Below, piece by piece: positions 8,608-16,667 of a stretch of 42,605 bases of DNA (position 1 is its first letter; the number at the start of each line of letters is the position of its first letter). The DNA is from a virus. Below the pieces are notes generated by a model that ran no database searches, had not been told where the DNA came from, and was given only the letters and a program-made list of their open reading frames with translations. The DNA is taken from positions 1-42,605 of the IMG/VR virus record IMGVR_UViG_3300010885_056683. The stretch is one strand, 5' to 3'. The position numbers and the translations under genes were made by a program.

Positions 8608-9159
8608 TCAGCTCAGCGTTACCACGCCGGTGGCGGAAGGCGGAAGGGCCCCGGGCACGTTGACCACCGTGCCCGTCGTCATGCCGGTGACGCCGGTGAA
8701 GTTGCTGCCCCCGTACGACCACGAACCGGACAGGGTGGTGATCGCCTTCAGCGTGTGGTACGCCACGGGGATCTCGGTGAGCGGGACATCCGGGAACGGC
8801 AGGTCAAGCGGCGCGCCGCCGGCCGATTCAAACCACCCGGTTGAGCGAATGCGCTTCGTGCCGCCGCTGTCGATCGTCCAAAGGACCAGTGATCCCCGGA
8901 AACCTGTGGTCGGGGCCGTGACAGACAACGCCGAACCGGCAGGCAGGGCCTTGTAGACCGAGCTGACGTGGGTCGGCGAACTGTTGGTCGTGGGCGTGGT
9001 GGTGCCCGACGGCGCCGTCGCGTTGTACGAGCCGTTGATCAGTGCGACCAAACTCGCGGTATGCGAGTGGGTGGTCGCACCGCCCAAGCCGGCCAGGGCG
9101 AAGCCCGCCGTCGTCAGAACGAGGTTGAGGCCAGACGAGCCTTGCAGGTTGTAGCTCAT
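8608..9159 (-). CDS. Hypothetical virion protein, possible decoration protein
   Basis: 183 residues, rich in Gly, Ser and Thr, predicted all-beta (GTTTPTTNSSPTHVSSVYKA, then WSYGGSNFTGVTGMTTGT). It comes two genes after the capsid gene, a common place for capsid decoration or fibre proteins. No signature beyond composition and position. Confidence 0.7.
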   Translation of the reverse strand: MSYNLQGSSGLNLVLTTAGFALAGLGGATTHSHTASLVALINGSYNATAPSGTTTPTTNSSPTHVSSVYKALPAGSALSVTAPTTGFRGSLVLWTIDSGGTKRIRSTGWFESAGGAPLDLPFPDVPLTEIPVAYHTLKAITTLSGSWSYGGSNFTGVTGMTTGTVVNVPGALPPSATGVVTLS

Positions 9160-9192
9160 GTTGAGAAACTCCTATCAGATTGGGTTGTAGGG

Positions 9193-9699
9193 TCAGACGG
9201 AGGCGCTGAAGGGTGTCGCCTCGGTGCCGGTCTGCCTGAGGCAGGCGAGCACCATGAAGAGGTTTGTCGCCACGTCAGTGATGGTGATCTGGTCACCCAG
9301 ATACCCGCCCTGCGAGGACCCGTTGATCGTGATCGTGTCGTCGTTCGCGACGACCGCCCAACCGCCGACTGGGGCGGCGTCGTCGGGGAACGTCAGCGCC
9401 ATCCCCAGCATCGAGTCGCTGGTGTTCGCGACCTTGATGGTTGTGGTGTTGGAGGTGATGGTCGTCTTCACGAAGAAGCGGTAGGCCGCGCCGGAGCCCG
9501 ACGCGGGCGGCAAGGTGACGGCGATGCCGTCGGCCTTGTCGAGAACGATCAGCCGGCCCGCATGCTGTGCCTTCGTCATCGCGAGGGTCGCAACCGTGCA
9601 GGTGGTCGAGGGCGTCCCGGTCTCCGGGCCCGTGGTGGAGCCCAGCAGATCGGTCGTGGCACGGCCCTTCAGCAGGGCCATGAAGTTGGGACTTGCCAT
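9193..9699 (-). CDS. Hypothetical capsid-associated protein (decoration-like)
   Basis: 168 residues directly after the major capsid gene. The pattern LDKADGIAVTLPPASGSG then YRFFVKTTITSNTTTIKVAN is a beta-sandwich-like module common in phage small structural proteins. The neighbour at 8608-9159 has similar composition but little direct similarity. A decoration role is inferred. Confidence 0.7.
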   Translation of the reverse strand: MASPNFMALLKGRATTDLLGSTTGPETGTPSTTCTVATLAMTKAQHAGRLIVLDKADGIAVTLPPASGSGAAYRFFVKTTITSNTTTIKVANTSDSMLGMALTFPDDAAPVGGWAVVANDDTITINGSSQGGYLGDQITITDVATNLFMVLACLRQTGTEATPFSASV

Positions 9700-9720
9700 G
9701 TGGGTTCTCCCTTCAGGGCA

Positions 9721-10761
9721 TCACAGAGCGGTGACAGCGCATTCGAGGCGCGCCATCCAGACCTCGTTCAGGCGAACGGCGGTCTTCCAGAACTGCGCGC
9801 CGACGTAGCCGAACAGGCCCAGCGGGTTGGCGTGGGTCTTGACCTTCGGGGGCAGATAGGTCACGTCGATCGCGCCGCGACCCTTCAGGGCGACCTGGCC
9901 CCACGACTCCTCCCCGACGATGATGTAGGGGTAGATGTCGCAGTTGCCCGAGCCCACACCGCCGGCCGTCAGGAAGGTGTTGGCGCCACCGTTGGCCGCA
10001 CCGGCCGCCGAATACGGGCGGAACTCGGGGCTCAACACGAAGCGGTACTCGCCGACGGCGCCGATCTCGCGCTCGTGGACCGGAGAGGCCGAGCTGCCGT
10101 AGTCGACCACGTCCTTGAAGCCCGGGATGCTCTGGATGTCGTGCGCGCAGTCGGTGTGCGCGAAGACCAGCCAGCAGGCCCGAACCGCTTCCGTGCCGAA
10201 GTTCACGGAGCTCGACAGCCGCTGGGTCACGCGCATCGAGCGCGCGTTCTCCAGGCCGCGGGTGACGGCGCGGAGCTTGTTCAGGCTCACCGCCGTGTTG
10301 ACGCTGCTGCGGGCCGTGGAGTTCGCATAGAACACGTTGGTGCCGCCGCGGACGACGCCGTAGGCGATCTGCTCTTCGAGCGTGGTCATGTGCTCGGAGA
10401 CGATCTTCTGCATGTCGCCGGGAACGTCGTCCTCGTAGAGGTCGGCCGTCTTGCTCGACAGCTTCATCAGGACGCCGTAGTTCTGCAGGGTGCAGGTCAC
10501 GTCCTGGTAGTTGATGGTCTTGGCCGGCGGCGTCGTGGCTTCGGCGAGGACGTAGTTCGCGGCCGTGACTTCCGGTGCGTAGGTGGTAGCGCTGGCGTCG
10601 ATCGGAAGCGCGCGACGGAAGACCACGGTGTCGGTCTTGTTGAGCGGCTGCTCCTTCTGGGAGCCGAACGTCGACAGCACCTTGAGCGGGACGGCATGCT
10701 TGAGCATGGCCCGCTCGGCGGCGATCAGATTGCGACTGGGGACGAGGGAATAGGTTTGCAT
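9721..10761 (-). CDS. Major capsid protein (N4-gp56-like family)
   Basis: 346 residues, the expected size of an HK97-fold capsid subunit. The N-terminal VVFRRALPIDAS, the LQNYGVLMKLSSKTADLYED stretch, the helix with QKIVSEHMTTLEEQIAYG, and a C-terminal segment ending LGLFGYVGAQFWKTAVRLNE match the pattern of the N4-gp56-type capsid family. AAGGA precedes ATG 10761. It lies immediately after the scaffold gene, the classical order. It would assemble the head shell. Confidence 0.8.
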   Translation of the reverse strand: MQTYSLVPSRNLIAAERAMLKHAVPLKVLSTFGSQKEQPLNKTDTVVFRRALPIDASATTYAPEVTAANYVLAEATTPPAKTINYQDVTCTLQNYGVLMKLSSKTADLYEDDVPGDMQKIVSEHMTTLEEQIAYGVVRGGTNVFYANSTARSSVNTAVSLNKLRAVTRGLENARSMRVTQRLSSSVNFGTEAVRACWLVFAHTDCAHDIQSIPGFKDVVDYGSSASPVHEREIGAVGEYRFVLSPEFRPYSAAGAANGGANTFLTAGGVGSGNCDIYPYIIVGEESWGQVALKGRGAIDVTYLPPKVKTHANPLGLFGYVGAQFWKTAVRLNEVWMARLECAVTAL

Positions 10762-10772
10762 GATGGGTTCCT

Positions 10773-11663
10773 TCAGCGGCGCGCCCGTTGTTCGGCGCGT
10801 TCCTTGGCGTCAAGGTAAGCCCAGATCTCAGCGGGGTCCGTCATCTCTTCGAACGGCTTCGCCTTGATCGAGGATCCGGCGTTGCCTGTCGGGAGGCGGG
10901 CTGCTGCTTCCAGGCGGCGTTGCTTGGTGTCGTCCGCGGGCTTGGCCCGCGGGTAGGCGAGGTCGAGGAGCCTGATGGCGTCCTGCGGCTTCGCTGATTC
11001 CGCGAGTGCCTTCACGTCCGGTGCCTGCCGATCCAGCCAGACGTTGAACTCCGGTGTCGCGACCCTCTCTTGCCACCCAGGATGCGCCAGGTCGACCGGC
11101 AACTCGCGGCGCTGCTTCTCTAACGCCTGTTGCTGGGCCTGTTGCTGCTGCGCCAGCTCGGCGATCTTGGCGCTGACAGCACCCTCGATCTCGGCCTCCC
11201 TTGCCTTCAGCATCTTGCTGAGGGGGGTGGCGAATTCGGGGTAGTCCCGCACAAGTTCGTCCAGCAGCGCATTCGGATCGTCCCCGCTTTCCTTCGGCGG
11301 CGCCTTGGCGCCCTTCGGGTTGGCGAGAGCCTGTGAGAGCTGACTCATCAGCCCGCCGATGCGACCCTCGACTGCACGCAGTCGGTCTGCCTGGCGGCTG
11401 TTGATCTGCTCCAAGGCGGCGATCTTATCCTCCAAGGGGGACCTCGACTCGGAGACCGGCGCGACGGCCGCCGGCTCGGTGGGAGCATTGGCAGCGGCCA
11501 CGGGGGCGGTTGCCTGCTCTGCCGGCGCGGTGGGCTGCGCCTCGTCCTTGGCCGGAGTGTCCTCCGGCGGAGACGCGCTCTCCTCGCGGTCGAGTTCGTT
11601 CCAGATCTGGTCGGCTTGCCGGCCAGCTTCTTCTGGGGTCAGGAGCTTCGAGTCCTCGGGCAT
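10773..11663 (-). CDS. Scaffolding protein
   Basis: 296 residues, acidic and highly helical. An Ala/Pro/Glu-rich disordered N-terminus is followed by coiled coil (LEQINSRQADRLRAVEGRIG, and AKIAELAQQQQAQQQALEKQ), and the protein ends in a basic Arg/Glu helix typical of scaffolds that touch the capsid subunit. It lies just upstream of the capsid gene. Identified by composition and position rather than a catalytic motif. Confidence 0.75.
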   Translation of the reverse strand: MPEDSKLLTPEEAGRQADQIWNELDREESASPPEDTPAKDEAQPTAPAEQATAPVAAANAPTEPAAVAPVSESRSPLEDKIAALEQINSRQADRLRAVEGRIGGLMSQLSQALANPKGAKAPPKESGDDPNALLDELVRDYPEFATPLSKMLKAREAEIEGAVSAKIAELAQQQQAQQQALEKQRRELPVDLAHPGWQERVATPEFNVWLDRQAPDVKALAESAKPQDAIRLLDLAYPRAKPADDTKQRRLEAAARLPTGNAGSSIKAKPFEEMTDPAEIWAYLDAKERAEQRARR

Positions 11664-11672
11664 GGGGTGGGA

Positions 11673-11975
11673 TCAGGAGGGGGTGTCCGCGTCCGCGGAC
11701 GGGAGCAGAGCAGCACTTGCCATCCAGGCACGTGGGTCTGCGCGATCCTCTCCGGGCACCTCGTCGGCGAGCCGGAGAATCTTCTTGATGGCGGTGACCT
11801 TTCCACGGAGGAACGCCGTCTCGGTAGGGCCTAGCGACGCGTTGTCGTTCGCCACCCGGAGTGCGGCGAGCTCGGCGAGCAGGGTCTCCTGCAGGCGGGC
11901 CCACGTCCGGGTGCCGAAGTCTTCGAGGAGCAGGGAGGTGGTCATGGCGTAGTGCGAATGGTAAGGCATTCGCAT
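11673..11975 (-). CDS. Hypothetical protein, 100 aa, coupled to the preceding small gene
   Basis: ATG 11975 overlaps the upstream stop in a TGATG, which supports this start over the internal ATG at 11945, which has no visible ribosome site. The helical middle (FGTRTWARLQETLLAELAAL) and the following VRTxTKVTAI-like region resemble small phage proteins found between portal and scaffold genes. Function unknown. Confidence 0.7.
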   Translation of the reverse strand: MRMPYHSHYAMTTSLLLEDFGTRTWARLQETLLAELAALRVANDNASLGPTETAFLRGKVTAIKKILRLADEVPGEDRADPRAWMASAALLPSADADTPS

Positions 11976-12142
11976 CAGTACGACATCATCGATCCGGGGT
12001 TCACGTGCATGAACCCGACGAAGCCGCGCGGCACGCCGTCGGCATCGCCGGGACCCTCGGTGTCGAGCGGGAGGAGACCCTGCACGGCGATCAGCAGCGG
12101 GATCGACTCGACCCCCTGGGTGGCGATCGTGTAGGAGTCCAT
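11975..12142 (-). CDS. Small hypothetical protein, 55 aa
   Basis: Starts at ATG 12142 (MDSYTIATQGVESIP) and ends at TGA 11975-11977, which overlaps the next ATG as TGATG. It begins one base after the stop of the LamG-like gene. This end-to-end packing is the evidence that it is real. No domain is recognised; the C-terminal half is Gly/Pro-rich. Confidence 0.65.
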   Translation of the reverse strand: MDSYTIATQGVESIPLLIAVQGLLPLDTEGPGDADGVPRGFVGFMHVNPGSMMSY

Positions 12143-12143
12143 G

Positions 12144-13208
12144 TCAAGTCCTCGTCACCGTCACCGTGCCGGCGACGTTGTCGATCGTCTGCGCGACCAC
12201 GCCGGCATCGCGGCTCGTGGCCGTCACGGTCAAGGGGAGTCCGCTCCGTAGCCCGTGGATCAGGTGGAGTTCGTTCAGGTACTCCAGGATCAACACGACG
12301 TTCTCCTCCGCCGTGTACCCGTTCGACATCACATAGCTCCAGATCTCCTCGGCAGTGGCGCCTGTGCCGCCACTGCCGAGAGAGATCGTGGCATCCCTCC
12401 CGGCCGCCGTCGCTGCAGCGATGGCGGCGTCGATCGTGAGGCCCAGCGAGATCGCTGCGGCCTGGCCCTCAGCGGTCGCCGCGCCGACGAGGGCGTCGAT
12501 CGTCGCGCCGACCGTAGCGTCGACCGTCTGGGTGAGCTGTCTGCGACTGGGATAGATGATACGCGGATGGTCAACGACAGTCGGGCTACTACTCTGCGTC
12601 AGCGTCAGCCCGCCAGCCCAATCCTCTTCGTCCGCATTTGCACCACCTCGCCCAAAGAGGGGGGCATAGAAACGTAGAGACCCCGGACGGACAAGCAGCG
12701 GGGAGTATCCTGCTGCCAGCTGGCTGATTTCATCAGCCGTCAGCGCTACTGCCCAGACGGCTGCTTCGGCAAAATACCCTCTGGCAGCCGCAATTGGTCC
12801 GGTGCTATCAAAGCCTGTGGCAACACCGATGCGATTGAAGTTGCTCGGATTAACTACCCGGCTGGTGGAGCTGCTGGCGCTGTTGCCCCCATCAAGGTAG
12901 ACGGTCCTGGATGTGTCGGATGCGAACACACTAGCGGCATGAAACCACGTACTGGCCGTTACGGCAACGGAGGTGGTGGCCTGTGTCGATCCGGCGGCAG
13001 AATCAACAACACGTGCCACAATGTTGTTGGTATTGTTCGAGCGAATATGGAATGACTCATTTCCACCTGCAACACCGAGCGAGAGGAAATTCTGCGACAG
13101 GTCAACAGTAGTCAGGTACCCCCAAATAGCTAACGTAATCGGGTAACTGCTAACAGGAGAACTATCCGCCGTTAGACGGTCTCCCCCTGCATTACAAAAG
13201 CGAGCCAT
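12144..13208 (-). CDS. LamG/concanavalin-like fibre protein
   Basis: 354 residues. Residues about 20-175 have the laminin-G/concanavalin jelly-roll pattern: FHIRSNNTN, then STWFHAASVFASDTSRTVYL, then FAEAAVWAVALTADEISQLA (the classic strand plus helix ending of the fold). Residues 230-285 are Ala/Gly/Ile repeats (ISLGLTIDAAIAAATAAG), a triple-helical stalk candidate. The end AEEIWSYVMSNGYTAEENVV is a motif seen at the C-terminus of many phage structural proteins. A sugar-binding or host-recognition role is likely. The DNA of the N-terminal half is visibly richer in A and T than its neighbours, suggesting a swapped-in module. Confidence 0.7.
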   Translation of the reverse strand: MARFCNAGGDRLTADSSPVSSYPITLAIWGYLTTVDLSQNFLSLGVAGGNESFHIRSNNTNNIVARVVDSAAGSTQATTSVAVTASTWFHAASVFASDTSRTVYLDGGNSASSSTSRVVNPSNFNRIGVATGFDSTGPIAAARGYFAEAAVWAVALTADEISQLAAGYSPLLVRPGSLRFYAPLFGRGGANADEEDWAGGLTLTQSSSPTVVDHPRIIYPSRRQLTQTVDATVGATIDALVGAATAEGQAAAISLGLTIDAAIAAATAAGRDATISLGSGGTGATAEEIWSYVMSNGYTAEENVVLILEYLNELHLIHGLRSGLPLTVTATSRDAGVVAQTIDNVAGTVTVTRT

Positions 13209-13217
13209 GGCGCTTTA

Positions 13218-13730
13218 TCAGGTCTCGCGGATTTCCACCGCGATCAAGAAGGCATCGCCAGTCATGTTGTCGCTGCCGTTATCGGCATCCCGGGTAATGC
13301 GCAAGTTGAACAGCTCACCAACAGCCAGCGAATCCATGTCCGCGCCGTTTGTGAACGTTATGGTGGCGTAATCGACCTCGCCTGCAGCACTGGCAGTAGT
13401 GGCGGTCACCGCGTTGTAGTCGTAGGTGTGCGAGGTGTCGAGATCCTCAGCGTCGTCCGCAACACGACGGAAGGCAGCATTCCACACTACCGCGTTGCTC
13501 GTCGCCGTGGACTCCCAGTACAACGTCAGCGTCAATCCGCCGCCTGCGTAGTGCCTTGGCATCACGCCAACGAAATCAGCATGCTCGTCGGTTGCCGAAT
13601 CGTATGCCAGCGCCGGCACTCCTTCGGCTGGCGTCGATCCTCCAGCCGAGATGGTGTGCGTCGCTCCACTCGTCGCGCTCGGAACTCCATCTCGCGCCAC
13701 GAAGACCAGCAGCGTGTTGCCGCTTGCCAT
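13218..13730 (-). CDS. Hypothetical virion protein, 170 aa
   Basis: Predicted all-beta (MASGNTLLVFVARDGVPS, and GGLTLTLYWESTATSNAVVW). This type of protein (a metallic, Ala/Thr-rich sandwich ending in LFNLRITRDADNGSDNMTGD) is frequent beside fibre genes in phage genomes. Spaced 9 bases from the LamG-like gene and one base from the next gene. A virion accessory role is inferred. Confidence 0.7.
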   Translation of the reverse strand: MASGNTLLVFVARDGVPSATSGATHTISAGGSTPAEGVPALAYDSATDEHADFVGVMPRHYAGGGLTLTLYWESTATSNAVVWNAAFRRVADDAEDLDTSHTYDYNAVTATTASAAGEVDYATITFTNGADMDSLAVGELFNLRITRDADNGSDNMTGDAFLIAVEIRET

Positions 13731-13731
13731 C

Positions 13732-14184
13732 TCAAGCTCCCAGCTTCGCGCGAATGGCTGCCCGCAAGCCTGCCATGTCGTAGGTCGGCAAGTTGTTGAT
13801 GCCGGCCACGGCAGTCTTCAGCGCAGCAAGACTCCCCGCAGCGTCGATCGCATCAAGAATCCCATTCGTACGCGCGCCGTGTGCGTTGAAGCCATCGGCC
13901 ACGACCTGCGCAAACGCCCGTAGGGTGTTCTCTAGGTTGTCCAGCTCTTGGATTATCTCGTCGCGTGCAGCTTCGATAGCAGCCGCATCCGCTGCAGCCT
14001 TCTCAGGCCCAGTCATCTCTTCGATGGCAACGCCGGTCCACTTGCGATACCGCTGCGGAATCGTGCTCCACAGATCGAACTGCGCCCGCGTGATGATGAT
14101 CCACGGCGCAGCGCTATACGGTGCTTGCGACTCGTTGACAGAGGCGCGAAGCTCACGAGAAACGGTGTTCAGTACATCAGCCAT
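13732..14184 (-). CDS. Hypothetical protein, 150 aa, helical
   Basis: The N-terminal part includes WIIITRAQFDLWSTIPQRYR; the middle is strongly helical and acidic (AADAAAIEAARDEIIQELDN). It lies one base before the 170-aa gene and one base after the 99-aa gene, in the same transcription unit. It may be a chaperone or assembly partner of the fibre-like proteins. No family recognised. Confidence 0.7.
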   Translation of the reverse strand: MADVLNTVSRELRASVNESQAPYSAAPWIIITRAQFDLWSTIPQRYRKWTGVAIEEMTGPEKAAADAAAIEAARDEIIQELDNLENTLRAFAQVVADGFNAHGARTNGILDAIDAAGSLAALKTAVAGINNLPTYDMAGLRAAIRAKLGA

Positions 14185-14185
14185 G

Positions 14186-14485
14186 TTACGACCCCAGTAT
14201 GACTTTCAGACGCGCGATTGCTTCGGCGTGCTCGCCAGTCGTAGGAAGCTCCGCGAGCAACGCCAGTGCGCGCTGCCTGCGGTCCTCGGCGACCTCGATC
14301 GCGGACAGCGTGTGCTGGTAGGTGATCTTCACCGGCCACGTCATCTCGGCGGCGTCCTGCTCGTCCTTCGGAACGAGCTCAAGGAGTTGCTTGAGGTAGC
14401 CGACGGCCCAGCGCAGCGGCACGATGCGGTCCTGCGACCGCTGGAAGTTCTCGCGGCTCGGGTAGTGCGTGATGGTCTTTTGCAT
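14186..14485 (-). CDS. Hypothetical protein, 99 aa
   Basis: Mostly helical and charged: SQDRIVPLRWAVGYLKQLLE, then IEVAEDRRQRALALLAELPT. No motif is recognised. Tightly packed (one base to the next gene), with ATG 14485 as the natural start. Confidence 0.7.
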   Translation of the reverse strand: MQKTITHYPSRENFQRSQDRIVPLRWAVGYLKQLLELVPKDEQDAAEMTWPVKITYQHTLSAIEVAEDRRQRALALLAELPTTGEHAEAIARLKVILGS

Positions 14486-14497
14486 CGCCGCTCCTCA

Positions 14498-14965
14498 TCA
14501 CGGCTGCTGCGTGATCGTGAAGATGTCACCGCTGGCACCGCTCCAATCGATCACGATCGGTCCGGCGACGAGCGACGCGGCGTTGGTGGACGAGATCTCG
14601 ACGAAACCGAGGCAGCGCTTGTCCGTGTCGTCGTTGTAAATGATCCCGTAGCCGCCGTTGGTGAACCCACTCGCGTCCTGCGCGAGCGACACGTTGGCGG
14701 CCCGGAACGTCGGCACGTCCGAGACCAATGTCCACGTTACCGACCCGAGGGTCTGCGGTGCGGTGTAGCTGGTGCCGCCCGTCGCAACCTGGCTGCTGCT
14801 GTAGTTCGTCGTGCCGCCAGAGCCCCAACGCGGATCCCCGGTAGTCGTCGTCGGCGTCACGCCGGTGACGATGCCGAGCTTGAAGGTGTCACTGCCAAAG
14901 TTGTGCCGCTCCAGCCCGAGGTCCAGCAGAGCTTGCCGGAACCATTTCACGTCGCCAGTTGCCAT
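14498..14965 (-). CDS. Hypothetical virion protein, 155 aa
   Basis: The N-terminus (MATGDVKWFRQALLDLGL) and the following Thr/Gly/Ser beta region ending FVEISSTNAASLVAGPIVID match a common type of small phage structural protein found with tail or head-fibre genes. It sits at the head of the fibre-like cluster, just after the lysis-candidate membrane genes. Function not established. Confidence 0.7.
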   Translation of the reverse strand: MATGDVKWFRQALLDLGLERHNFGSDTFKLGIVTGVTPTTTTGDPRWGSGGTTNYSSSQVATGGTSYTAPQTLGSVTWTLVSDVPTFRAANVSLAQDASGFTNGGYGIIYNDDTDKRCLGFVEISSTNAASLVAGPIVIDWSGASGDIFTITQQP

Positions 14966-14987
14966 GTCATTCCCCCTTCAGACCGGG

Positions 14988-15074
14988 TCACAACCCGGCG
15001 CAAGTGCGGGCGTACAGGAGCACCCACATTACAACGGCGCCGAGAATGACGCCAGCCAAGAAACGCCCGGTCAC
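14988..15074 (-). CDS. 28-residue single-membrane-span peptide
   Basis: GTG 15074 overlaps the stop of the preceding membrane protein gene in a GTGA, so translation is probably coupled. The product is almost entirely one membrane span (FLAGVILGAVVMWVLLYAR) with a short tail. Position next to two multi-span proteins suggests a lysis accessory role. The case rests on overlap and hydrophobicity; a chance frame remains possible. Confidence 0.5.
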   Translation of the reverse strand: MTGRFLAGVILGAVVMWVLLYARTCAGL

Positions 15075-15523
15075 GTTAAGTCTCCGGGTTGCGTCGATCC
15101 AGCCTTGAGCTTCAGCCGGCGCTCTGCGATCGCCAGCCCCAAGGTCAGCAGTCGCGCCGCAGAGAAGCCGCCGAACACCAAGTAGGCCGCGAGTTCAGCC
15201 GCGCCAATGCCATGCGTCCACCCGGCGTAGTAGCCGATGACGCCGACACACGCCGCGGCAGCTCCATCCTTCAAGAACTCCAAGCGCACATGGAATGCGG
15301 CCCCGCCCGTCTTGCTCGCTGCATAGCGCATGAGGCTCGATGTCAACCCTCCGCCGAGCGCAATCGCAACGCCGAGCCCGGCCTGCAGCCAGGGCAACGC
15401 CAGCAGGTCCGGGTGTGCAGTCTCGACGGCGGCGAGCGCGGCCCAGGCCACGGACCACTCCAGCGCGAGCAGGCAGACTACGATCTTGCGCAGCCGTTGA
15501 TGGGTTGCGAGGCGCGGCGTCAC
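15071..15523 (-). CDS. Membrane protein, holin candidate, 150 aa
   Basis: GTG 15523 with AGGG upstream. About four hydrophobic segments: IVVCLLALEWSVAWAALAAV, LQAGLGVAIALGGGL, AAACVGVIGYYAGW and AELAAYLVFGGFSAARLL. The C-terminus is charged (RRLKLKAG). Phage holins of this class are small inner-membrane proteins with three or four spans and a basic tail, made late to open the membrane. No endolysin is seen beside it, so the holin role is inference. Confidence 0.55.
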   Translation of the reverse strand: MTPRLATHQRLRKIVVCLLALEWSVAWAALAAVETAHPDLLALPWLQAGLGVAIALGGGLTSSLMRYAASKTGGAAFHVRLEFLKDGAAAACVGVIGYYAGWTHGIGAAELAAYLVFGGFSAARLLTLGLAIAERRLKLKAGSTQPGDLT

Positions 15524-15531
15524 TGGCGGCC

Positions 15532-15978
15532 CTATGACACGAGATCCTCGCGCGCAATCGCCCAGGCCGCAGCCAGCGCAAACGCACCGACGACGAGGTA
15601 GAAGGCCCCGACCTGCAATGTCAACGCGCTATGCTCGTTGGTGACGAAACTGCGTATCCAATACGCCAGCCCGAGCGCAGAGTACAGCGCCACGCACACC
15701 TGATGGCGGATCCGCATCGGCAATCCAGGCAGCAGCATCCGGCCGCCAATGTCGTGCGCCAGCACGTCGGCCCATCCGAGCGCACACAGACCCAGCGCGA
15801 TCACATTCATCACATCGATCAACGAGATGTCGCCGACGGCCCGCGCAGCGACTGAGGTCGGCTCGAAGAGTTGCAACGACGCACTCCAGGTGGAGATTGT
15901 CAGCAGCAGCCCACGGCTGATCGCCGGCCACAGGCTGAGTCCTGGGCGGATGCGCTCACCTAGCAGGTACCTGACCAC
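15532..15978 (-). CDS. Membrane protein of unknown role, 148 aa
   Basis: GTG 15978. Hydrophobic segments near LLLTISTWSASLQLF, VMNVIALGLCALGW, VCVALYSALGLAYWI and VGAFYLVVGAFALAAAWAI give about four spans. It is adjacent to, but not similar to, the holin candidate, and could be an antiholin-like partner or a superinfection protein. Part of the membrane-gene cluster 14988-16138. Confidence 0.6.
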   Translation of the reverse strand: MVRYLLGERIRPGLSLWPAISRGLLLTISTWSASLQLFEPTSVAARAVGDISLIDVMNVIALGLCALGWADVLAHDIGGRMLLPGLPMRIRHQVCVALYSALGLAYWIRSFVTNEHSALTLQVGAFYLVVGAFALAAAWAIAREDLVS

Positions 15979-15982
15979 GGTG

Positions 15983-16138
15983 CTACCTCATGCCGAGCAG
16001 GCGCGGCGAAATCGACATCACCGCCAGCATCAGCGCCGGCCACGCGAGCAGCAGCGCTGCCTCGGTGCTCAGCACAGCCCAAGCGCCGACGGCAAGCGCG
16101 GCGAGGTGGACTGCGATCCAGAGCATCATCGTGCGCAT
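15983..16138 (-). CDS. Small two-span membrane protein, 51 aa
   Basis: Starts at ATG 16138 (MRTMMLWIAVHLAALAVGAW), one base after the stop of the upstream gene. Two hydrophobic stretches separated by a short turn (LSTEAALLLAWPALMLAVMS). It lies four bases before the 148-aa membrane gene. A third member of the membrane cluster; function unknown, lysis-related by position. Confidence 0.6.
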   Translation of the reverse strand: MRTMMLWIAVHLAALAVGAWAVLSTEAALLLAWPALMLAVMSISPRLLGMR

Positions 16139-16139
16139 G

Positions 16140-16409
16140 TCATGACCTTTCGACGAACTCGCGCAGCGTGTGCGCTCGCGACGTGCCACGCCACGGCACC
16201 GCATCGGCCCAGCGCTCCGTCGTGCGCCAACGCTGCCCGGCAGGCGTTGACTCTGCCACCTCAACATCGCCAGCCATCCGCATCGCGTGCAGTACATCCT
16301 CGATGCTGTTGATGGGGCTGCCCGTGCGTCCGCAGATGTCAACGGAAGACACCGGCTCGCGTGCAAACAGCACGCACCTGAAGAGTGTCAGGAGTTCGCC
16401 GGTCAGCAT
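16140..16409 (-). CDS. Hypothetical protein, 89 aa
   Basis: ATG 16409 (MLTGELLTLFRCVLFAREPV) overlaps the upstream gene's end as ATGCTGA, which favours it over a longer upstream start. Residues 25-65 (SSVDICGRTGSPINSIEDVL then MRMAGDVEVAE) could form a small winged-helix, but this is weak. Function unknown. Confidence 0.65.
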   Translation of the reverse strand: MLTGELLTLFRCVLFAREPVSSVDICGRTGSPINSIEDVLHAMRMAGDVEVAESTPAGQRWRTTERWADAVPWRGTSRAHTLREFVERS

Positions 16410-16666
16410 GACGAACTCGGCACACGGATATCCGTGACGACAGCCCAAGGGGACGAGACCGGCGTTGCGGCGAGCAACCTACCGCTTGTTTGGTGAATGC
16501 GGTCATTCAGCGCCGGCTCGAAGAACGGCTTGCGCTCAGCGAACTCGCCCTTCTTGCCGATGTTGAATGACGACACAGGACGGTGATAGCCCATGACCCT
16601 CGTCCACACCTCGACACGCTGCCGCTCGTCGTCGGTCAGTGTCACGTCTTCGGGCTTCATGCTCAT
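16403..16666 (-). CDS. Short glycyl-radical-domain-like protein (NrdD C-terminus-like)
   Basis: 87 residues; start ATG 16666 (MSMKPEDV), four bases after the upstream stop. The core VWTRVMGYHRPVSSFNIGKK then GEFAER matches the C-terminal glycyl-radical region of anaerobic ribonucleotide reductase, where the Gly of R-V-x-G-Y carries the radical. Phages often encode this piece alone and databases label it NrdD. The catalytic barrel and the Cys4 zinc site are absent, so it cannot be a full reductase. It might act as a replaceable radical subunit (as YfiD does for pyruvate formate-lyase) or do something else. Confidence 0.6.
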   Translation of the reverse strand: MSMKPEDVTLTDDERQRVEVWTRVMGYHRPVSSFNIGKKGEFAERKPFFEPALNDRIHQTSGRLLAATPVSSPWAVVTDIRVPSSSC

Positions 16667-16667
16667 G

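Noticed and set aside
8968-10818. 616-codon plus-strand frame across the capsid and decoration genes
   Set aside because: Spans several real minus-strand genes and their gaps and has shadow-like composition (Arg, Gly, Val, Ala).
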